DNA of 23,456 nt. Source: a virus. The notes under the pieces are model-generated. The model was not told the DNA's origin. It worked only from the letters and a program-made list of their open reading frames with translations, and did no database searches. The stretch spans positions 1-23,456 of IMG/VR virus record IMGVR_UViG_3300008459_000416, one strand, 5' to 3'. Positions 7,573 through 15,699 of the stretch are shown here, piece by piece. The position numbers and the translations under genes were made by a program. Positions within the stretch are counted from its first letter, which is position 1. Every line of letters starts with the position of its first letter.

Positions 7573-9327
7573 ATGGCGCAAGAAACATTAATCTCACCAG
7601 GCGTTCTTACAAGAGAGAACGACTTATCTCAAATAACTCAGTTACCAGTGACCGTTGGTTTAGCTTTAGTAGGCCCTACTGTTAAAGGACAACCAAACAT
7701 TCCAACTGTAGTTACATCTTATAGTGATTATATTAACCGATTTGGTGGTTCATTTGTTAGTGGTGGTGCTACTTATGAGTTTTTAACTTCAGTAGCTGCT
7801 TATAACTACTTCCAACAAGGTGGTGAAACAATATTAGTAACAAGAGTAACTAGTGGTTCATTTACACCAGCATCTGCTAGTATTTGGACAAGTGGAAGTA
7901 CAGTATCTAATAATACAGCTTCATTTGTTCTTGAAACATTGAACTATGGTATTATGGCTAATAATACAAGTTCTATTTTAAGTAATGGATCATTATCAAG
8001 TGGTTCTTTAGAGAACGTGAAATGGGAAGTTAGAAATGTAAACACATCAAGTGGACAATTCACTTTATTAGTTCACCGTGGTGATGATAATACAAACACT
8101 CCTGTTATTTTAGAAACATATACAAACGTATCATTAGATCCAAACACTCCAAATTATATTGAAAATGTAATTGGTAACCAATCTAAAAATATTCAGTATG
8201 ATGCTGATATGGGTGGTTATTATATTCAAATTACTGGTGATTATCCAAATAATAGCCGTTACGTTAGAGTTAAATCTGTGAACAAACCAACTCCAAATTA
8301 TTTAAATAACGCAGGTGGTGTAGGTACAGATGCTGTTACTTTACAAAGTTACTCAGCTTCATTACCTCAAGCAGGTAGTGGTTCTTATGGTGGTTCATTT
8401 GCTGGTGCTTCTGGTAATGATATTCCTTATGTAGGTCCTACTTTATTTGGTAATATTGGATCAACAACACAAGGTTTAGTTAGTGATATGTATGTTACAT
8501 CTAGTAATATCTTAGCTAACAAAGATGAATATGATTATGAATTATTAATCACTCCAGGTTTGATCAAAAACCAACATACAGTAGTAGCTGACTTTATTCA
8601 AAATGCTGAAGAAAGAGGTGATTATTTCTATATTACTGACTTATGTGTTTATAACTCTTCAATTGGAACTCCAACAAACGTAGCTGCTGGTATGGACACT
8701 AACTATGCTGGTGCTTATTGGCCTTGGGTTCAAGTAGTATCTCAAGAAACTGGTAAATTAGTTTGGGTACCTACTTCAACTGTTATGGCTGGTGTTTATG
8801 CTTTCAATGATAATGTAAGTGCTGAATGGTTTGCCCCAGCAGGTTTAAACCGTGGTGGTTTAGGTGGTGTTATCCAAGCAGAAAGAAAATTATCTCCAAC
8901 TAACCGTGATAATTTATATGCTGGTAAAGTTAACCCAATCGCTACTTTCCCTAATGTGGGTGTTACAGCATTTGGTCAGAAAACATTACAACAAAAAGCT
9001 TCAGCTTTAGATCGTATTAATGTTCGTCGTTTATTAATTGCTCTTAAGAGATATATTGGTAACGTAGCTTCAACATTAGTATTTGAACAAAATACAACTG
9101 TAACAAGAAATAAATTCTTATCTCAAGTTACTCCATACTTAGAATCAGTACAACAACGTCAAGGTTTATACGCGTTCAAAGTAGTAATGGATGAAACTAA
9201 TAACACACCAGATGTAATTGATAGAAATCAGTTAGTAGGTCAAATTTATTTACAACCAACTAGAACAGCTGAATTTATCTTATTAGATTTCAACATCTTA
9301 CCAACTGGTGTAGAATTCGGTTCATAA
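7573..9327 (+). CDS. Contractile tail sheath protein (T4 gp18-like)
   Basis: The protein is 584 residues, within the usual range of phage sheath proteins. The N-terminus (MAQETLISPGVLTRENDLSQ) has the SPGV-x-x-x-E motif used for inter-subunit strand exchange. A variable beta-rich insert spans about residues 90-290. The conserved C-terminal sheath domain runs from ~430 to the end: NRDNLYAGKVNPIATFPNVG, RRLLIALKRYIG, then the terminal strand QIYLQPTRTAEFILLDFNI. The protein forms the contracting outer cylinder around the tail tube. The ATG at 7573 follows an A-rich leader without Shine-Dalgarno and is supported by the canonical N-terminus. The tube gene follows 38 nt later. Confidence 0.95.
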   Translation: MAQETLISPGVLTRENDLSQITQLPVTVGLALVGPTVKGQPNIPTVVTSYSDYINRFGGSFVSGGATYEFLTSVAAYNYFQQGGETILVTRVTSGSFTPASASIWTSGSTVSNNTASFVLETLNYGIMANNTSSILSNGSLSSGSLENVKWEVRNVNTSSGQFTLLVHRGDDNTNTPVILETYTNVSLDPNTPNYIENVIGNQSKNIQYDADMGGYYIQITGDYPNNSRYVRVKSVNKPTPNYLNNAGGVGTDAVTLQSYSASLPQAGSGSYGGSFAGASGNDIPYVGPTLFGNIGSTTQGLVSDMYVTSSNILANKDEYDYELLITPGLIKNQHTVVADFIQNAEERGDYFYITDLCVYNSSIGTPTNVAAGMDTNYAGAYWPWVQVVSQETGKLVWVPTSTVMAGVYAFNDNVSAEWFAPAGLNRGGLGGVIQAERKLSPTNRDNLYAGKVNPIATFPNVGVTAFGQKTLQQKASALDRINVRRLLIALKRYIGNVASTLVFEQNTTVTRNKFLSQVTPYLESVQQRQGLYAFKVVMDETNNTPDVIDRNQLVGQIYLQPTRTAEFILLDFNILPTGVEFGS

Positions 9328-9339
9328 GTTTAAAACATT

Positions 9340-9349
9340 AATATTTATA
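9340..9349 (+). promoter_or_regulatory. Putative late promoter element before the tail tube gene
   Basis: AATATTTATA, 16 nt before the tube ATG, in the 38-nt sheath-tube gap. It would give tube transcripts independent of the sheath message. Confidence 0.4.
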
Positions 9350-9365
9350 TTAAACAAATAATAAA

Positions 9366-9851
9366 ATGGCAGTATTAGACCCTACAGAAATAATGTTCAC
9401 CGCGTTTGAACCTAAAGTTCAAAATCGCTTCTTAATGTATATTGATGGTATTCCAACATACATGATTAGAAAAGCATCTTCACCTTCATTCAATGCTGGT
9501 GAGATTGTTTTAGATCATATCAACGTTTACCGTAAAGTAAAAGGTAAAGTTAGATGGAATGACATGACATTAGAACTTTACGATCCAGTAACACCAAGTG
9601 GTGCTCAAGCTGTAATGGAATGGGCTCGTTTAGCTCATGAATCAGTAACAGGCCGTGATGGTTACTCAGACTTCTATAAAAAAGACTTACGTTTAGACAT
9701 TTTAGGTCCAGTAGGTGATGTAGTAGGTGAGTGGATTATCAAAGGTGCTTATGTTAAAGAAGCTAACTTTGGTGAATACGATTGGGCAAATGAAGCTTAT
9801 GTAAGCATCAGTACCACAATCGCTATGGATTATTGTATCTTGAACTACTAA
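9366..9851 (+). CDS. Tail tube protein (T4 gp19-like)
   Basis: The protein is 161 residues, the usual size for T4 gp19-type tube subunits (163 in T4). Recognisable segments are FEPKVQNRFLMYIDGIPTYM near the N-terminus, the ASSPSF segment, GKVRWNDMTLELYDPVTPSG in the middle, and a C-terminal beta-strand region (EWIIKGAYVKEANFGEYDW, then ISTTIAMDYC). Subunits stack as hexameric rings to form the rigid inner tube for DNA passage. The gene lies directly after the sheath, the standard order in myophages, and is closed by the terminator at 9873-9902. Confidence 0.93.
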   Translation: MAVLDPTEIMFTAFEPKVQNRFLMYIDGIPTYMIRKASSPSFNAGEIVLDHINVYRKVKGKVRWNDMTLELYDPVTPSGAQAVMEWARLAHESVTGRDGYSDFYKKDLRLDILGPVGDVVGEWIIKGAYVKEANFGEYDWANEAYVSISTTIAMDYCILNY

Positions 9852-9872
9852 TTTAGTACAAAATATAACTTT

Positions 9873-9902
9873 AAAGGAGTCGTCCAAATGGACGGCTTCT
9901 TT
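9873..9902 (+). terminator. Rho-independent terminator after the tail tube gene
   Basis: A 13-bp stem: 9873-9885 pairs with 9890-9902, with two G-T wobbles and an AAAT loop, G+C-rich in the upper half and followed by TATTTTTA. It begins 22 nt after the tube stop codon. The AAAGGAG in the 5' arm is part of the stem, not a Shine-Dalgarno sequence. Confidence 0.9.
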
Positions 9903-9910
9903 TATTTTTA

Positions 9911-9920
9911 TATATTTATA
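9911..9920 (+). promoter_or_regulatory. Putative late promoter of the gp26-like gene
   Basis: TATATTTATA, 8 nt after the terminator stem and 23 nt before the ATG at 9944. Identical to the element at 6931-6940. Confidence 0.5.
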
Positions 9921-9943
9921 TATATAAACATTTATGAAACGTT

Positions 9944-10702
9944 ATGGAACAAAAATTTAAATACCCAACAGAACAAATTGACTTACCTTCTAAAGGTTTG
10001 TTTTATCCACCTGAATCTCCTTTATCATCTGGAGTTATTGAAATGAAGTATATGACAGCTAAGGAAGAAGATATTCTTTCAAATTCTAACTTCATTCGTC
10101 AAGGTATTGTTATTGATAAATTATTACAATCAATGATTATAACTCCTATTAATTACAATGAATTATTAAATGGTGATAAAAATGCTATCTTAATAGCTGC
10201 CCGTATTTTAGGTTATGGTAAAGATTATGACTTTTTATGGACAGATCCAATCACAGGTAAAGTTGAAAAATTAACAGCTGATTTAACAACACTTGAACCT
10301 AAAGTGATTGATGAATCATTATTTACTAAAGGTAAAAATGAGTTTAATTTCCAATTACCTTTTTCTAAAGTAACAGTTACTTTTAGATTATTAACACATG
10401 GTGATGAACAAAAAATTGATAAAGAAATTAAAGGTTTAGAAAAAGTAAACTCTCAAGGTTCATATGATATTACTACTCGTTTAAAACATACTATTGTAGC
10501 TGTTAATGGAGATAGTGATTTAGCTAATGTTAGAGAATTTTGTGAAAATATGTTAGCTAGAGATGTTAAAGCATTACGTGAACATATCAGTAAAATAATG
10601 CCAGATGTTGATTTAAAAATTGATGCTACAAAATCTAACGGCGACGTAGTGGAGGGCGTTGACTTACCAATTGGGGTTAACTTTTTTTGGCCTGACGCCT
10701 GA
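9944..10702 (+). CDS. gp26-like baseplate hub / tail assembly protein
   Basis: The protein is 252 residues. The N-terminus has the family hallmark DLPSKGLFYPPESPLSSG followed by EMKYMTAKEEDILSN, as in T4 gp26-type baseplate proteins. The C-terminus ends in FFWPDA. In T4, gp26 is a hub component, and by position just before gp51-like and tape-measure sequences it may also act as a tail assembly chaperone (inference). The last 50 nt overlap a second reading frame in the +1 phase that lacks an ATG. A run of seven T at 10682-10688 encodes the Phe-Phe before Trp-Pro-Asp-Ala-stop. A shifted product of ~341-342 residues is therefore expected in addition to the 252-residue form. The start is ATG after an A/T-rich leader; a promoter motif lies 23 nt upstream. 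Confidence 0.8.
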   Translation: MEQKFKYPTEQIDLPSKGLFYPPESPLSSGVIEMKYMTAKEEDILSNSNFIRQGIVIDKLLQSMIITPINYNELLNGDKNAILIAARILGYGKDYDFLWTDPITGKVEKLTADLTTLEPKVIDESLFTKGKNEFNFQLPFSKVTVTFRLLTHGDEQKIDKEIKGLEKVNSQGSYDITTRLKHTIVAVNGDSDLANVREFCENMLARDVKALREHISKIMPDVDLKIDATKSNGDVVEGVDLPIGVNFFWPDA

Positions 10703-10970
10703 TTATAAAAAAGTAATATTAGATGAAATAATATTACTATGTTATCACAGCCAAGGTGGTTTTACACATGATGAAGTATATGATATGCCTATAAGATATA
10801 GACGTTATTATTTACAGAAATTAAGTGAAATGGCTGAAAAACAACAAGAAGAAATAGATAAAAAATTTGGTTCATCTAACAATAAAGAATTATCACAATC
10901 TAATAGAAAACCAAAAGATAAACCACCAATTCCAGATTTCGCATTTAAAGCAAGAGCGCCTAAAAAATAA
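10650..10970 (+). CDS. gp51-like tail assembly reading frame, probably made by ribosomal frameshift
   Basis: The frame is open from just after an in-frame TAG (10647-10649) to the TAA at 10968-10970. Its only early start codons are TTG (10659 and 10671), and the first ATG comes 42 codons later, inside the conserved part. The segment YKKVILDEIILLCYHSQGGFTHDEVYDMP followed by RYRRYYLQKL (shown here in parts of one stretch) matches the pattern I know from T4 gp51-like hub assembly catalysts. The C-terminus is charged and Lys/Pro-rich. With no start of its own, it is best read as a C-terminal extension of the 9944 gene, entered by +1 or -2 slippage on the T7 run, much like the G/GT chaperones of lambda-type phages. 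Independent initiation at TTG is possible but weak. Confidence 0.7.
   Translation, partial: WRALTYQLGLTFFGLTPDYKKVILDEIILLCYHSQGGFTHDEVYDMPIRYRRYYLQKLSEMAEKQQEEIDKKFGSSNNKELSQSNRKPKDKPPIPDFAFKARAPKK
10679..10690 (+). promoter_or_regulatory. Candidate programmed frameshift site
   Basis: The zero-frame codons are AAC TTT TTT TGG, with the T-run at 10682-10688. Slipping +1 (or -2) moves from ...GVNFF-WPDA-stop into ...FF-GLTPDYKK. Phe-tRNA re-pairs perfectly with TTT in either direction. The flanks are unusually G+C-rich for this genome, and GGCGT (10655-10659) could pair with ACGCC (10695-10699) around the site. Confidence 0.65.
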
Positions 10971-10977
10971 GGCGCTC
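10954..10977 (+). terminator. Hairpin overlapping a stop codon, possible weak terminator
   Basis: GAGCGCC (10954-10960) is a perfect inverted repeat of GGCGCTC (10971-10977). The 10-nt A-rich loop contains the TAA stop. There is no T-run afterwards (TCATATTTAT follows), so termination may be weak; mRNA 3'-end protection or processing is an alternative. Confidence 0.5.
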
Positions 10978-10978
10978 T

Positions 10979-10988
10979 CATATTTATA
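10979..10988 (+). promoter_or_regulatory. Putative late promoter of the tape measure gene
   Basis: CATATTTATA directly after the hairpin and 23 nt before the ATG at 11012. The spacing equals that of the 9944 gene. Confidence 0.5.
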
Positions 10989-11011
10989 CCCGATATAAAC
11001 TAATTCACTAG

Positions 11012-13450
11012 ATGCCTACTCAACAAGAAGTACAATTACAACAAGCACTTAATGATCTTATTAAAGATCAAAGGGACTTGATTAAGGAGATAAATAATGA
11101 ATTAAAGGGAGGTGTTAACTATACTAAAGAAGTTAGAAAACAGTATGGTATTATAGAAAGTATTTCTGATAGATTAGTTGATGATGCTGAAGAATTAGTT
11201 GAGTTAGATATAAAACAGTTAGAAAAAGAACGAGTTAGAGCTACTAAAGCTTTAGAAAGCTTACAAACAGCTGGAAAAAGATTACTTACTGAGAAACAAC
11301 AAATAGAAGCCACACGAAAGTTAACTGATCAAGAACAAATTCTTTTAGCTGCTGCTAAGGAAGGATTCAAAAATGAGCTAGAAACTTTAAAATTAGTAAA
11401 TCAAAAAATTGACCAACAAAAATCATTAAATAAAGCTGTTGGTTTAACAGGTACTCTTCTTAAAGGATCAGCTGGTTTAATGGAAAAAATAGGCTTTAGT
11501 GGTACTATTGTTGAAGAATCTCTTAAAAAAGCTAAAGTAGCTGCTTATGATACAGCTAAAAATTTACAAGAATCAGGAAAGAATGTAGACACTTTAGGTG
11601 TTAAGATTCAAACAATGACTTCTGGTATAAAAAGTTTAGGTAAAAGTTTATTTAAATCATTTTCTGATCCTTTAGTATTATTAACAGCCCAAATAGCTTT
11701 AGTTAAGAAATTCTATGACTTATATGGTGGTGTTAATCAAAGAATAACTGATCAAGGTAAACAATTAGGTATAAATAAAGAGCAATCTCAAGTTTTATAT
11801 GAGAATGCTTTTAAATATGCTTCAGAACAAAGAAATGCTTTTGTAACTGAAGCTAGAATATTAGAAGGTAGAGCTAAATTAAATGAAGCATTAGGTACAT
11901 CAATTGTATTTACTGAAAAAGAAGCTATCACAGCTGAAAAATTATCTCATTATTATGGTATAAGTGAAGAACAAAATGCTCATTTAGCTACATTAGCAAG
12001 AGAAACAAATCAAACAAATGATGATATTTTAAATACAGTTATTAGAACTGCTAATGAACAGAAAAGACAATTTGGTGGCTCAATGAGTTATCAAAAAGTA
12101 CTACAAAAAGTAAGTTCAATTAGTGGTGATATATTAACTAGGTTTAAAGGTAATGTTGGTGAATTAGCTAAAGCTGTTCAACAAGCTGATAGATTAGGTT
12201 TAACATTAGATCAAGTAGATAAAATTGGTGAATCATTACTTAATTTTGAAACATCAATTGAAAGTGAACTTAAAGCTGAATTATTAACTGGTAAAGCAAT
12301 TAATTTAGAAAAAGCTAGATCAGCAGCATTATCAGGAGATACAGCTAAATTAACAAATGAAATATCTAAACAAGTTGGTAATATTCATGACTTTGAAAAG
12401 TTAAATACAATTCAAAGAAAAGCCTACGCTGAAGCATTCGGGATGACAGCTGGTGAAATGGGTGATATGCTTCGTAAAAAAGAACTTGAAGCTAAATTAG
12501 GAGTTGACATATCTAAATCAGCTACTGAAGCATTAGCTTTAGCAGATAAGAGAGGTATAACAATTGAAGAAAGCGTTAGAAAAGATCTTGAAGCAAAATC
12601 ATTAGCTGAATTACAAAAATATACTTTTGAAAAAATAAAATCTGTATTAGAAAGAATAGCCGCTGGTCCAATGGCTACAATATTTAAATACTTAGAAAAA
12701 GGACTTAAATTTGTAGAGAGTATATTTGGTGCTTTTAGTAAAATGACTGGTGGTGGTTTAGGTAATGCTTTAGGAGCTGCTATTTTAGGTGCTCCATTAT
12801 TATTAGCTACTACTAGATTAATGGCTGGTGGTTTAAAAGGATTATTTTTCCAACGTGGTACAGATCCAAATCCAATGGTTGTTCGTATGCAAGGAGCAAT
12901 TGGAGGAATGGGAGCTAGAACTGGATATACACCTGGTCTTGGATTTACAGGTGGAGCTTTACCAGGCGGTATAACACAAAATGCCGCTGGAAGATATATT
13001 GGAGCTAATGGTAGATTTGTATCAAATGCTTCTGTGACTGCTGCTCAACAAGCTCAAGGAGCTATGGGTATGAGAAATATGATGATAGGAGGAGGATTAG
13101 GTATGGCGGGTATGGCTTTAAATATGGTATCTTCAGGTATGGAACCAGGAGGAGCTAGAACAGCTGTTGGCGCTTTAGGCGGAGCAGCTACAGGTGCTGG
13201 TATGGGAATGATGTTTGGACCATGGGGAGCAGCTATTGGTGGTCTTGTGGGTGGTGTGTATGGATTAATTACTGAGATGAAAGCTGATAGAGAAAAAGAA
13301 GAAGCTGAAAAAGCCGCTAAAAAAGAAGCTGATAAGAAAACTAATGAATTATTAGAAAATTTAGCTATCAGACCAGTGAATATACAAGTAGGTCCTGAAA
13401 AAATGAACAACGCTTTAAATCAATATGGTAAATCAGTTTTAGAAAATTAA
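11012..13450 (+). CDS. Tape measure protein
   Basis: The protein is 812 residues and sets tail length while threading through the tube. Residues ~1-150 are strongly coiled-coil (QQALNDLIKDQRDLIKEI onward), and the middle is long-helical and charged. Two Gly/Ala-rich hydrophobic stretches, ~580-606 and ~690-752, look like the membrane-inserting segments common in tape measures. The C-terminal ~60 residues are charged and end NQYGKSVLEN. No lysozyme or peptidase motif is visible. Position after the gp26/gp51-like genes and before the baseplate genes matches T4 gp29. At ~0.15 nm per residue, the rule of thumb for tape measures, a tail of roughly 110-120 nm is expected (inference). Confidence 0.85.
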   Translation: MPTQQEVQLQQALNDLIKDQRDLIKEINNELKGGVNYTKEVRKQYGIIESISDRLVDDAEELVELDIKQLEKERVRATKALESLQTAGKRLLTEKQQIEATRKLTDQEQILLAAAKEGFKNELETLKLVNQKIDQQKSLNKAVGLTGTLLKGSAGLMEKIGFSGTIVEESLKKAKVAAYDTAKNLQESGKNVDTLGVKIQTMTSGIKSLGKSLFKSFSDPLVLLTAQIALVKKFYDLYGGVNQRITDQGKQLGINKEQSQVLYENAFKYASEQRNAFVTEARILEGRAKLNEALGTSIVFTEKEAITAEKLSHYYGISEEQNAHLATLARETNQTNDDILNTVIRTANEQKRQFGGSMSYQKVLQKVSSISGDILTRFKGNVGELAKAVQQADRLGLTLDQVDKIGESLLNFETSIESELKAELLTGKAINLEKARSAALSGDTAKLTNEISKQVGNIHDFEKLNTIQRKAYAEAFGMTAGEMGDMLRKKELEAKLGVDISKSATEALALADKRGITIEESVRKDLEAKSLAELQKYTFEKIKSVLERIAAGPMATIFKYLEKGLKFVESIFGAFSKMTGGGLGNALGAAILGAPLLLATTRLMAGGLKGLFFQRGTDPNPMVVRMQGAIGGMGARTGYTPGLGFTGGALPGGITQNAAGRYIGANGRFVSNASVTAAQQAQGAMGMRNMMIGGGLGMAGMALNMVSSGMEPGGARTAVGALGGAATGAGMGMMFGPWGAAIGGLVGGVYGLITEMKADREKEEAEKAAKKEADKKTNELLENLAIRPVNIQVGPEKMNNALNQYGKSVLEN

Positions 13451-13458
13451 TATTTATA
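13449..13458 (+). promoter_or_regulatory. Putative late promoter element after the tape measure gene
   Basis: AATATTTATA, overlapping the tape-measure stop codon and 15 nt before the ATG at 13474. No terminator is seen between the two genes. Confidence 0.4.
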
Positions 13459-13473
13459 TAAAATAATAATATC

Positions 13474-14037
13474 ATGGCATTATTCGATAAATTATCAACT
13501 AGTAACTATAGTTTAAAAGGACAACCAGGTCCTAATTTTGAAAACGAAGGACAAAAAACTTCTTCTAATATTCAAGCGTTAGCTAAAAATAACGCTATAA
13601 TATCTTCACAAGATTTAACTCTTGGTAGAACATATGGACAAGGAGGAACAACAGTTAAAGTTAATCCATCTAAATTAGATTTAAATGGAACAACTCCTCA
13701 ACAGTATGTTAATACTTTAGGTACAAATAATAGTTCAACTACTTTTAATTCATCTACTGGTACTGGATTAACTCTTGAAAAAAGATTAGCTTTTAGTGAT
13801 TTAGGTAATGGAGGAAAACCATTAGCTAATTTTGAAAATGTAAGTCAAATGGCAACATCTAATATTCAAGCCTTAGCTAGTAATAATATTTTAAAATCTT
13901 CTCAAGATTTAATATCTGGTAGAAAATATGGTAAAGGACGATTCACAGTATTTGTACCTGCTTCTACTCTAGATGCTAATGGATTACCAGTAGGAAATGA
14001 ATATATAAAAGCTGGTCCAAAAGAAGGAAGATACTAA
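13474..14037 (+). CDS. Small virion-associated protein with internal duplication
   Basis: The protein is 187 residues and I do not recognise a named family. Residues 21-72 and 119-170 are two copies of a 52-residue unit that align without gaps, 32 of 52 identical. Shared blocks are NFEN, SNIQALA-NN, SSQDL and LD-NG, joined by a Thr/Ser/Asn-rich linker (~73-100). No signal peptide, membrane segment or Cys is present. Lying between tape measure and baseplate genes, it is most likely a minor baseplate or tail-tip component, or an assembly factor. The gap to the next gene is 14 nt. Confidence 0.65.
   Translation: MALFDKLSTSNYSLKGQPGPNFENEGQKTSSNIQALAKNNAIISSQDLTLGRTYGQGGTTVKVNPSKLDLNGTTPQQYVNTLGTNNSSTTFNSSTGTGLTLEKRLAFSDLGNGGKPLANFENVSQMATSNIQALASNNILKSSQDLISGRKYGKGRFTVFVPASTLDANGLPVGNEYIKAGPKEGRY
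13534..13983 (+). repeat. Intragenic duplication, copies at 13534-13689 and 13828-13983
   Basis: Two 156-nt segments encode the 52-residue repeat described for the gene at 13474. The copies are diverged at DNA level, so the duplication is old and both copies look retained by selection. Confidence 0.85.
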
Positions 14038-14051
14038 AACAAAACTAATAG

Positions 14052-15668
14052 ATGCCGTTTTTAAATTTAAATAACAACTGGTCAAAATTATCCCAATATT
14101 ATAACCAGCCATTTAATAATAAACCTGAAGTACCTAGAATTAAGTACACGTCATTTGATGATGGTTTAATACGTGGTGGAGTTTTAAATGTAGGGATATC
14201 ATCTGTTAGAGATACAGCTCGTATTGGTAAATTTTTACTTTCTGGGAAAGGAGCTTTATTTATAATTAAACAAGTTGGATTACAAAAATCTAATCCAAGA
14301 TTAGAGCAATTACAAAATTTTAGAACGTTAAGTAATAATAATACTCAATTATATAATTTGGGTTTAAATACATTAACTCAAGTTCCAATAAACGCTTTAG
14401 GAGGTCATATTATACGTCATGGTATCCTTCCAGTTGGTGGTGTTGGATTTTTTGAAGGAGATAGTTTAAGTAATGTGAAAGGATATAATTATGAAAAAAT
14501 AGTTATTGAAAATAATACTCTTCAAGGAGCCAATTATTATAATATTCGAGTAACACCAAGTAAAAATCCTCAATTTAATACTAATAGATTAGTTCGCTAT
14601 TTAGCTATTATTAATAATGATAGTTCTAAACCAGTAACTTTAAGAGAATATAAAGGTGGAGCATCTTCAGTTTATGGTTTAGGAAGTACAACAATTAATA
14701 CAACTTCTATAAGAACTACTATAACTCAAGCTAATAATAATAAACTTGTGTTTAATGGTTTTAGTCCTTTACTTAGTGAAGATATCACTGAAGCCAAACA
14801 AGCTAAATTAGAAGATAATTTACAATCACAATTAAATAATTCTATATTAACATATAACAACATAATAGCAGGATATAATATAGAAAAAAGAATAGGTACA
14901 ACAGGAACTTTTAAAAAAATAGACGCTATAAATGTTATTGATATAACAGATGGCAAAACTTTTTATACCAATGAAAAAGGAAATAAAAAAGCCTCAGATG
15001 TGTTATCTGATTATAAAGATCAAATAGATGGAATTTATGGTAATGATATAATTAAATTCCGATTTGAATTTTTAAATAATGATGGTACTCCAGGAGTTGA
15101 TAATACTCAAGTTTTAGCTTTTAGAGCTTATTTAGACGATTTTAATGATGGTATGAATGCTAAATGGAATTCATATCGTTATATGGGACGTGGTGAGGAA
15201 TTTTATGTATATGAAGGTTTTACAAGAGATATTAGTGTATCATTCACATTATATGCTCATTCTGAAGCTGAAATGAAACCATTATATAGAAAATTAAACT
15301 ATTTAATGTCTACATTTACTCCAGATTACTCATCAGCTAATAAAATGAGAGGTAATATAGGTTATTTAACAGTTGGTGAATATCTATTACGTCAACCAGG
15401 TGTATTTACTGATATTAAATTATCTGGTTTCTTAGATACACATTGGGAAATTGGATTAGGTGAAGATGGCAATTTTAATGATCAATATGAAACACCTAAA
15501 CATATTAAAGTAGGTTTATCATTTAAACCAATTCATACATTTTTACCAAGAAAAGCTAAATACACAAACGGCAAACCAGATTACAATACACCGTTTATTA
15601 CACCGGATTCTAAGCGTTATCCATACTTTGCTAAAAAAGGTACAACAGAGAATAAATATTTAGGATAA
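14052..15668 (+). CDS. Baseplate / tail-tube-cap structural protein (candidate gp48/gp54 counterpart)
   Basis: The protein is 538 residues. The C-terminal part (~355-480) contains FRAYLDDFNDGMNAKW, GRGEEFYVYEGFTRDISVSF, EAEMKPLYRKLNYLMS and GYLTVGEYL. I associate this pattern with T4-like baseplate proteins having a tube-like domain, which would let the protein form the platform on which the tail tube starts. The N-terminal ~350 residues are less recognisable. The genomic position, after the tape measure and before a gp53-like gene, parallels T4 genes 48 and 54, but the sequence alone does not prove that equivalence. The start is ATG with an A-rich leader and no Shine-Dalgarno. A weak 5-bp hairpin (15662-15676) overlaps its stop codon. 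Confidence 0.6.
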   Translation: MPFLNLNNNWSKLSQYYNQPFNNKPEVPRIKYTSFDDGLIRGGVLNVGISSVRDTARIGKFLLSGKGALFIIKQVGLQKSNPRLEQLQNFRTLSNNNTQLYNLGLNTLTQVPINALGGHIIRHGILPVGGVGFFEGDSLSNVKGYNYEKIVIENNTLQGANYYNIRVTPSKNPQFNTNRLVRYLAIINNDSSKPVTLREYKGGASSVYGLGSTTINTTSIRTTITQANNNKLVFNGFSPLLSEDITEAKQAKLEDNLQSQLNNSILTYNNIIAGYNIEKRIGTTGTFKKIDAINVIDITDGKTFYTNEKGNKKASDVLSDYKDQIDGIYGNDIIKFRFEFLNNDGTPGVDNTQVLAFRAYLDDFNDGMNAKWNSYRYMGRGEEFYVYEGFTRDISVSFTLYAHSEAEMKPLYRKLNYLMSTFTPDYSSANKMRGNIGYLTVGEYLLRQPGVFTDIKLSGFLDTHWEIGLGEDGNFNDQYETPKHIKVGLSFKPIHTFLPRKAKYTNGKPDYNTPFITPDSKRYPYFAKKGTTENKYLG

Positions 15669-15686
15669 AAAATCCTTAATAAAGGT

Positions 15687-15696
15687 CATATTTATT
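15687..15696 (+). promoter_or_regulatory. ATATTTAT motif just before the gp53-like gene
   Basis: CATATTTATT only 3 nt before the ATG at 15700. If this is the promoter, transcripts would start at or inside the coding region, so this copy may not be functional for this gene. Confidence 0.25.
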
Positions 15697-15699
15697 ATC

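Noticed and set aside
9702-9887. Short minus-strand frame over the end of the tail tube gene
   Set aside because: It lies inside a confident gene and a terminator, and its product shows no recognisable feature.
10659-10970. Independent gene starting at TTG 10659
   Set aside because: TTG lies inside the preceding gene with no ribosome-binding signal, and every other complete gene here uses ATG. Frameshift access explains it better.
15662-15676. Terminator after the 538-residue baseplate gene
   Set aside because: AGGAT/ATCCT is only 5 bp, A+T-rich and has no T-run, so it is too weak to call.
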